This document shows positions 6,291-8,482 of a DNA stretch of 8,482 bases, one piece after another. The stretch is from CAVZLD01 sp964522605 (GTDB taxonomy: Bacteria > Planctomycetota > Planctomycetia > Pirellulales > Pirellulaceae), in NCBI GenBank assembly GCA_964522605.1, contig CAZFWV010000300.1, forward strand, positions 1-8,482, written 5' to 3'. Below the pieces are notes generated by a model, which was not told the DNA's origin, made no database searches, and saw nothing but the letters and a program-made list of their open reading frames with translations. The position numbers and the translations under genes were made by a program. The stretch's first letter is position 1; every line of letters starts with the position of its first letter.

Positions 6291-7190
6291 ATGGATGTGG
6301 TGCTGGAGTGCCGCAATGTGGCCCACTGGTTTGGCAGCAAACGCGTGCTGCAAAATGTGAATCTGCGTGTCTTGGCCGGGCAGTTCGTCGCGATCGTCGG
6401 GCCTAGCGGGTGTGGCAAGTCGACGCTGCTGAGGGCGATTCTAGGTACGCATCCACCGAAGCAGGGCGAAGTTCTGGTCGACGGGATCCCCGTGACTCGG
6501 CCCTGTCGCGATGTGGGAATCGTCTATCAGGATTACAGTCTCTATGAGTACTTGCGCGCTCGCGATAACGTTGCCTTCGGTTTAATGCTCGACCAGACGA
6601 ATCTGCCCTATCGCTTCTTTCGGCCGTTTGCCTGGCATCGGATGAAGCGCCAGTTGCAGCAGCAAGCGGATGCCATGTTGGAGAAAGTCAATCTGGAAGA
6701 TGCCGTCTATCTGTTTCCCAGTGAAATGTCCGGCGGGATGCGACAACGGGTGGCGATCGCACAAGCCCTGATCATGCAACCCAAGATCCTGCTGCTGGAT
6801 GAGCCGTTCGGAGCGCTCGATGAAGCGACACGCGAAGAATTGCAGCTGATGCTGTTGCAGTTGTACAACGAGAATGCGGAGGCCATCGAGCAGGGCCGAA
6901 GACCACCCTATACGGTGCTGATCGTCACGCACGAATTGAACGAAGCGTTGTTTGTTGCCGAACGTGTCATCGGTCTGTCACAGTATCACAATACGGGAAA
7001 AGATGGCGCGACGATCGTGTATGACAAAGCCGCGCCCATCTTTCGCCCGGGAGATCCTCGCGATTTCGCGCGATTGGAACAGCAGAAAGAAGAATTGCGC
7101 CGAGCCGTATTCGAACCGGAATACATTAAGAATCATGATGAGTACGTCACGTACTGGCAAGATCACGCGGTACCGGGCGCCCCCACCTGA
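6291..7190 (+). CDS. ABC importer ATPase, nitrate/taurine/urea type, with C-terminal extension
   Basis: The product is 299 residues. All nucleotide-binding motifs are present: Walker A GPSGCGKST (37-45), Q-loop Q80, signature MSGGMRQR (146-153), Walker B ILLLDEP (166-172), D-loop GALD (174-177) and switch H214 in VTHEL. It hydrolyses ATP on the cytoplasmic side to power the permease encoded just upstream. Two features differ from short SsuB/TauB proteins (about 250 residues): an insertion in the helical domain (about 101-122, DQTNLPYRFFRPFAWHRM) and a tail of about 75 residues after the H-loop region ending in DEYVTYWQDH. The frame also opens at GTG 6264 inside the permease gene, but ATG 6291 is preferred: GGAG lies at 6277-6280 and the protein then begins MDVVLECRNV, as in relatives. 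The five-base gap to the permease stop suggests translational coupling. Confidence 0.94.
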   Translation: MDVVLECRNVAHWFGSKRVLQNVNLRVLAGQFVAIVGPSGCGKSTLLRAILGTHPPKQGEVLVDGIPVTRPCRDVGIVYQDYSLYEYLRARDNVAFGLMLDQTNLPYRFFRPFAWHRMKRQLQQQADAMLEKVNLEDAVYLFPSEMSGGMRQRVAIAQALIMQPKILLLDEPFGALDEATREELQLMLLQLYNENAEAIEQGRRPPYTVLIVTHELNEALFVAERVIGLSQYHNTGKDGATIVYDKAAPIFRPGDPRDFARLEQQKEELRRAVFEPEYIKNHDEYVTYWQDHAVPGAPT

Positions 7191-7413
7191 CCGGCCCCCC
7201 GCCATCCACTCCGATACGACGTGCAGGATTCTCGTTCCGACCTCCCTCTGCGGCCCTCGACGCCTTAGCGTCCTCTGCGTTGACAAGAAACTGGCTCGGA
7301 TCGCGTCTCCTGACTCCGCCGAATGGACTGGCAAAAGCGTGCGGGGGGCGGGAGACCCGCGCTCAGCGTCGTGCAAACCCGCGCACAAGGCGGTTCGGAA
7401 GGCAAAACGCAGC

Positions 7414-7446
7414 GCAGCCTTTGGCCGCAACCAAACGGCGTGCTGC
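7414..7446. repeat. Two-tier hairpin of unknown role
   Basis: GCAGC at 7414-7418 pairs with GCTGC at 7442-7446, and within it TTTGG at 7420-7424 pairs with CCAAA at 7431-7435. It lies about 220 bases after the ATPase stop and lacks a following T-run, so it is not a clear intrinsic terminator. Confidence 0.35.
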
Positions 7447-7463
7447 CGCGTTCGGCGCAATAG

Positions 7464-7530
7464 GTGTGCCACTGGCTTTGCCAGTGTCCTCTTGAGTCGA
7501 GGAACAGCACTGGCATAGCCAGTGGCACAC
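7464..7530. repeat. Paired hairpin repeat, GTGCCACTGGC type, copy 2
   Basis: The arms are at 7464-7486 and 7508-7530, matching as reverse complements at 22 of 23 positions, with a 21-base spacer. Each arm is a small hairpin (CACTGGC, loop, GCCAGTG). The spacer contains its own hairpin, TCCTC at 7487-7491 with GAGGA at 7499-7503. The arms are nearly identical to those of the copy at 5086-5160, but the inner spacers are unrelated. Confidence 0.85.
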
Positions 7531-7713
7531 AGTGCGATTGCTGCGGAAGGATGTGCCTTACTTCAGAATGCCACAATAGAGCCAAGTAGAAGCACAACGC
7601 AACCCTGCCGCGTAATAGAATTCGCTCCGCCCGACAAGAAACTCACCGTTAGCAGTGCAGAGAACGCAAAGGCGCCGAGGGCCGCAGAGAAGCTGAGGGG
7701 TGGCGTTTTTCAG

Positions 7714-7742
7714 TTGCGGTCTATTCTTTTAGGCGCTACGAT
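7714..7742 (+). promoter_or_regulatory. Possible sigma-70 type promoter for the DUF1080 gene
   Basis: TTGCGG at 7714-7719 and TACGAT at 7737-7742 are spaced by exactly 17 bases. The -10 matches TATAAT at four of six positions and the -35 matches TTGACA at three of six. Transcription would begin near 7749, about 45 bases before the start codon. The call is weak and rests on spacing, position and local AT content. Confidence 0.3.
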
Positions 7743-7793
7743 CTTTTTTTTACTCGCTTCACAACTTCGATCCCCTAGGTAAGGTGAAAACTC

Positions 7794-8471
7794 ATGAACC
7801 GACTGACCTCATTGACGATTGGTTGTCTCACCGGCTTCGCTTTCCTCATGCCCTCTTTTGCCTTTGCCCAACAGGATTGGGTTCCACTTTTCGATGGGAA
7901 GACGCTCGACGGTTGGATCCAAAAGAACGGTACGGCAACCTATTGGGTGGAAAATGGAACGGTTGTCGGCGAAACGGCCGAGGGAAGCCCGAACTCGTTT
8001 CTCTGCACGGAAAAGGAATATGGGAATTTCGAACTCGAATTCGAAGTCAAATGCGATAATCGCCTGAATTCCGGTGTTCAGATCCGATCGAAGACGGCCG
8101 AGCCGGGTGGCGATGAGCCGTACGGCCGAGTGAACGGACCGCAGGTCGAGATTGAGGCTACGGGGGGCGGTGGCGGGGAAGCGGGCTACATCTACGGCGA
8201 AGCCACCGATCGCGGTTGGCTTGTGCCGGATGATCAACGCAAGCCCCATCAACACTTCCGTGACGGGCAGTGGAACAAGTACCGGGTGGTGGCCGAAGGG
8301 CCGCGGATCCGGACCTGGATCAACGATCAGCCGGTCACCGATCTTACGGATCAGCAGGCGTTCGATACCCACCCACGCGGTTTCATCGCGTTGCAGGTAC
8401 ACAGCATTGGCCAGGGGCAGGGGCCCTATCGCGTCGCCTGGCGGAACATCCGCATTCGCGAATTGGATTGA
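7794..8471 (+). CDS. Exported DUF1080 (3-keto-disaccharide hydrolase-like) protein
   Basis: The product is 225 residues. Residues 1-25 are a signal peptide with likely cleavage after AFA (25/26). The remainder is one DUF1080/PF06439 domain, a concanavalin-like beta sandwich: LFDGKTLDGW at 32-41, NSGVQIRS from 92, then PHQHFRDGQWNKYRV, GFIALQVHS and a closing WRNIRIREL. Length is normal for a single-domain member. The family is named after 3-keto-disaccharide hydrolysis and is very abundant in planctomycetes, where members are mostly exported proteins thought to act on carbohydrates; the substrate of this one is unknown. The start is ATG 7794, with AAGGTG at 7781-7786 seven bases before it. 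It is separated from the ABC genes by a 603-bp repeat-rich spacer, so a shared operon is unlikely. Confidence 0.92.
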   Translation: MNRLTSLTIGCLTGFAFLMPSFAFAQQDWVPLFDGKTLDGWIQKNGTATYWVENGTVVGETAEGSPNSFLCTEKEYGNFELEFEVKCDNRLNSGVQIRSKTAEPGGDEPYGRVNGPQVEIEATGGGGGEAGYIYGEATDRGWLVPDDQRKPHQHFRDGQWNKYRVVAEGPRIRTWINDQPVTDLTDQQAFDTHPRGFIALQVHSIGQGQGPYRVAWRNIRIRELD

Positions 8472-8482
8472 CGCGGTTTCAC

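Larger units (their letters stand above)
7246..7689. repeat. 34-bp inverted repeat pair with CTCTGCG ends
   Basis: The left arm is at 7246-7279 and the right arm at 7656-7689. They are reverse complements at 30 of 34 positions. Both contain CTCTGCGGCCCTCG-type sequence or its complement, and resemble the GCAGAGG-type repeat I associate with planctomycete spacers. The exact direct repeat GACAAGAAACT lies just inside each arm in the same orientation. No target-site duplication is obvious outside the arms and no transposase lies between them, so this may be two independent copies of a dispersed repeat or a small non-autonomous element. Confidence 0.75.
7191..7793. other. 603-bp repeat-filled spacer
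   Basis: No convincing gene is seen. Open frames here on both strands show no domain, no start signal and cross the repeats. The spacer carries a 34-bp inverted repeat pair (7246-7279 and 7656-7689), inside which lies a second copy of the GTGCCACTGGC hairpin pair (7464-7530). An exact 11-bp direct repeat GACAAGAAACT occurs at 7282-7292 and 7633-7643, just inside the outer arms. Small GC hairpins lie at 7348-7360 (GCGGG, AGA, CCCGC) and 7414-7446. The last 90 bases are AT-richer and probably hold the promoter of the DUF1080 gene. Confidence 0.7.

Noticed and set aside
7522..7782. Small forward open frame of 86 codons in the last spacer
   Set aside because: It starts inside the right arm of a hairpin repeat, crosses an inverted-repeat arm, has no ribosome binding site and resembles nothing known.

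Overview
The window looks like a chromosomal segment of a planctomycete, most likely of the Pirellula/Rhodopirellula type. This is an inference from three things. The gene at the right end is an exported DUF1080 protein, a family strongly expanded in Planctomycetota. Genes are moderately GC-rich and separated by unusually long spacers. Those spacers are full of imperfect palindromes, including hairpins built on GTGCCACTGGC and arms ending in CTCTGCG, which I associate with planctomycete genomes. No rRNA, tRNA, CRISPR array, transposase or integrase is visible. All seven supported genes are on the + strand.

Layout. Positions 1-248 are a spacer with two hairpin-type repeats, ending in a strong ribosome binding site. 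A first block (249-3569) encodes three envelope proteins: a secreted and C-terminally anchored von Willebrand factor A protein; an inner-membrane-anchored solute-binding domain fused to an OmpA-like peptidoglycan-binding domain; and a small two-helix membrane protein with a long charged helical tail. A repeat-filled spacer (3570-4019) follows. The second block (4020-7190) is a complete ABC importer: a solute-binding lipoprotein, a permease and an ATPase. Its binding protein resembles the family found beside urea carboxylase. A 603-bp spacer (7191-7793) holds two kinds of nested inverted repeat, and the DUF1080 gene (7794-8471) closes the window.

How the genes may work together. The binding domain of the OmpA fusion and the solute-binding lipoprotein are recognisable paralogues: they share W-(E/N)-P-F-V, then D-S-S, then G-x-I-V-D at the same spacing. 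This links the first block to the importer. The simplest reading is one envelope module: a nitrate/taurine/urea-type ABC importer with a free, lipid-anchored binding protein and a second binding protein tied to the inner membrane and possibly the cell wall, assisted by a periplasmic VWA protein and a coiled-coil membrane protein. The substrate is not determined by the sequence. The DUF1080 gene is probably separate. The most notable points are the SBP-OmpA fusion with an altered OmpA binding motif, the extra helical segment in the permease, and four unrelated families of palindromic repeats occupying nearly every spacer.
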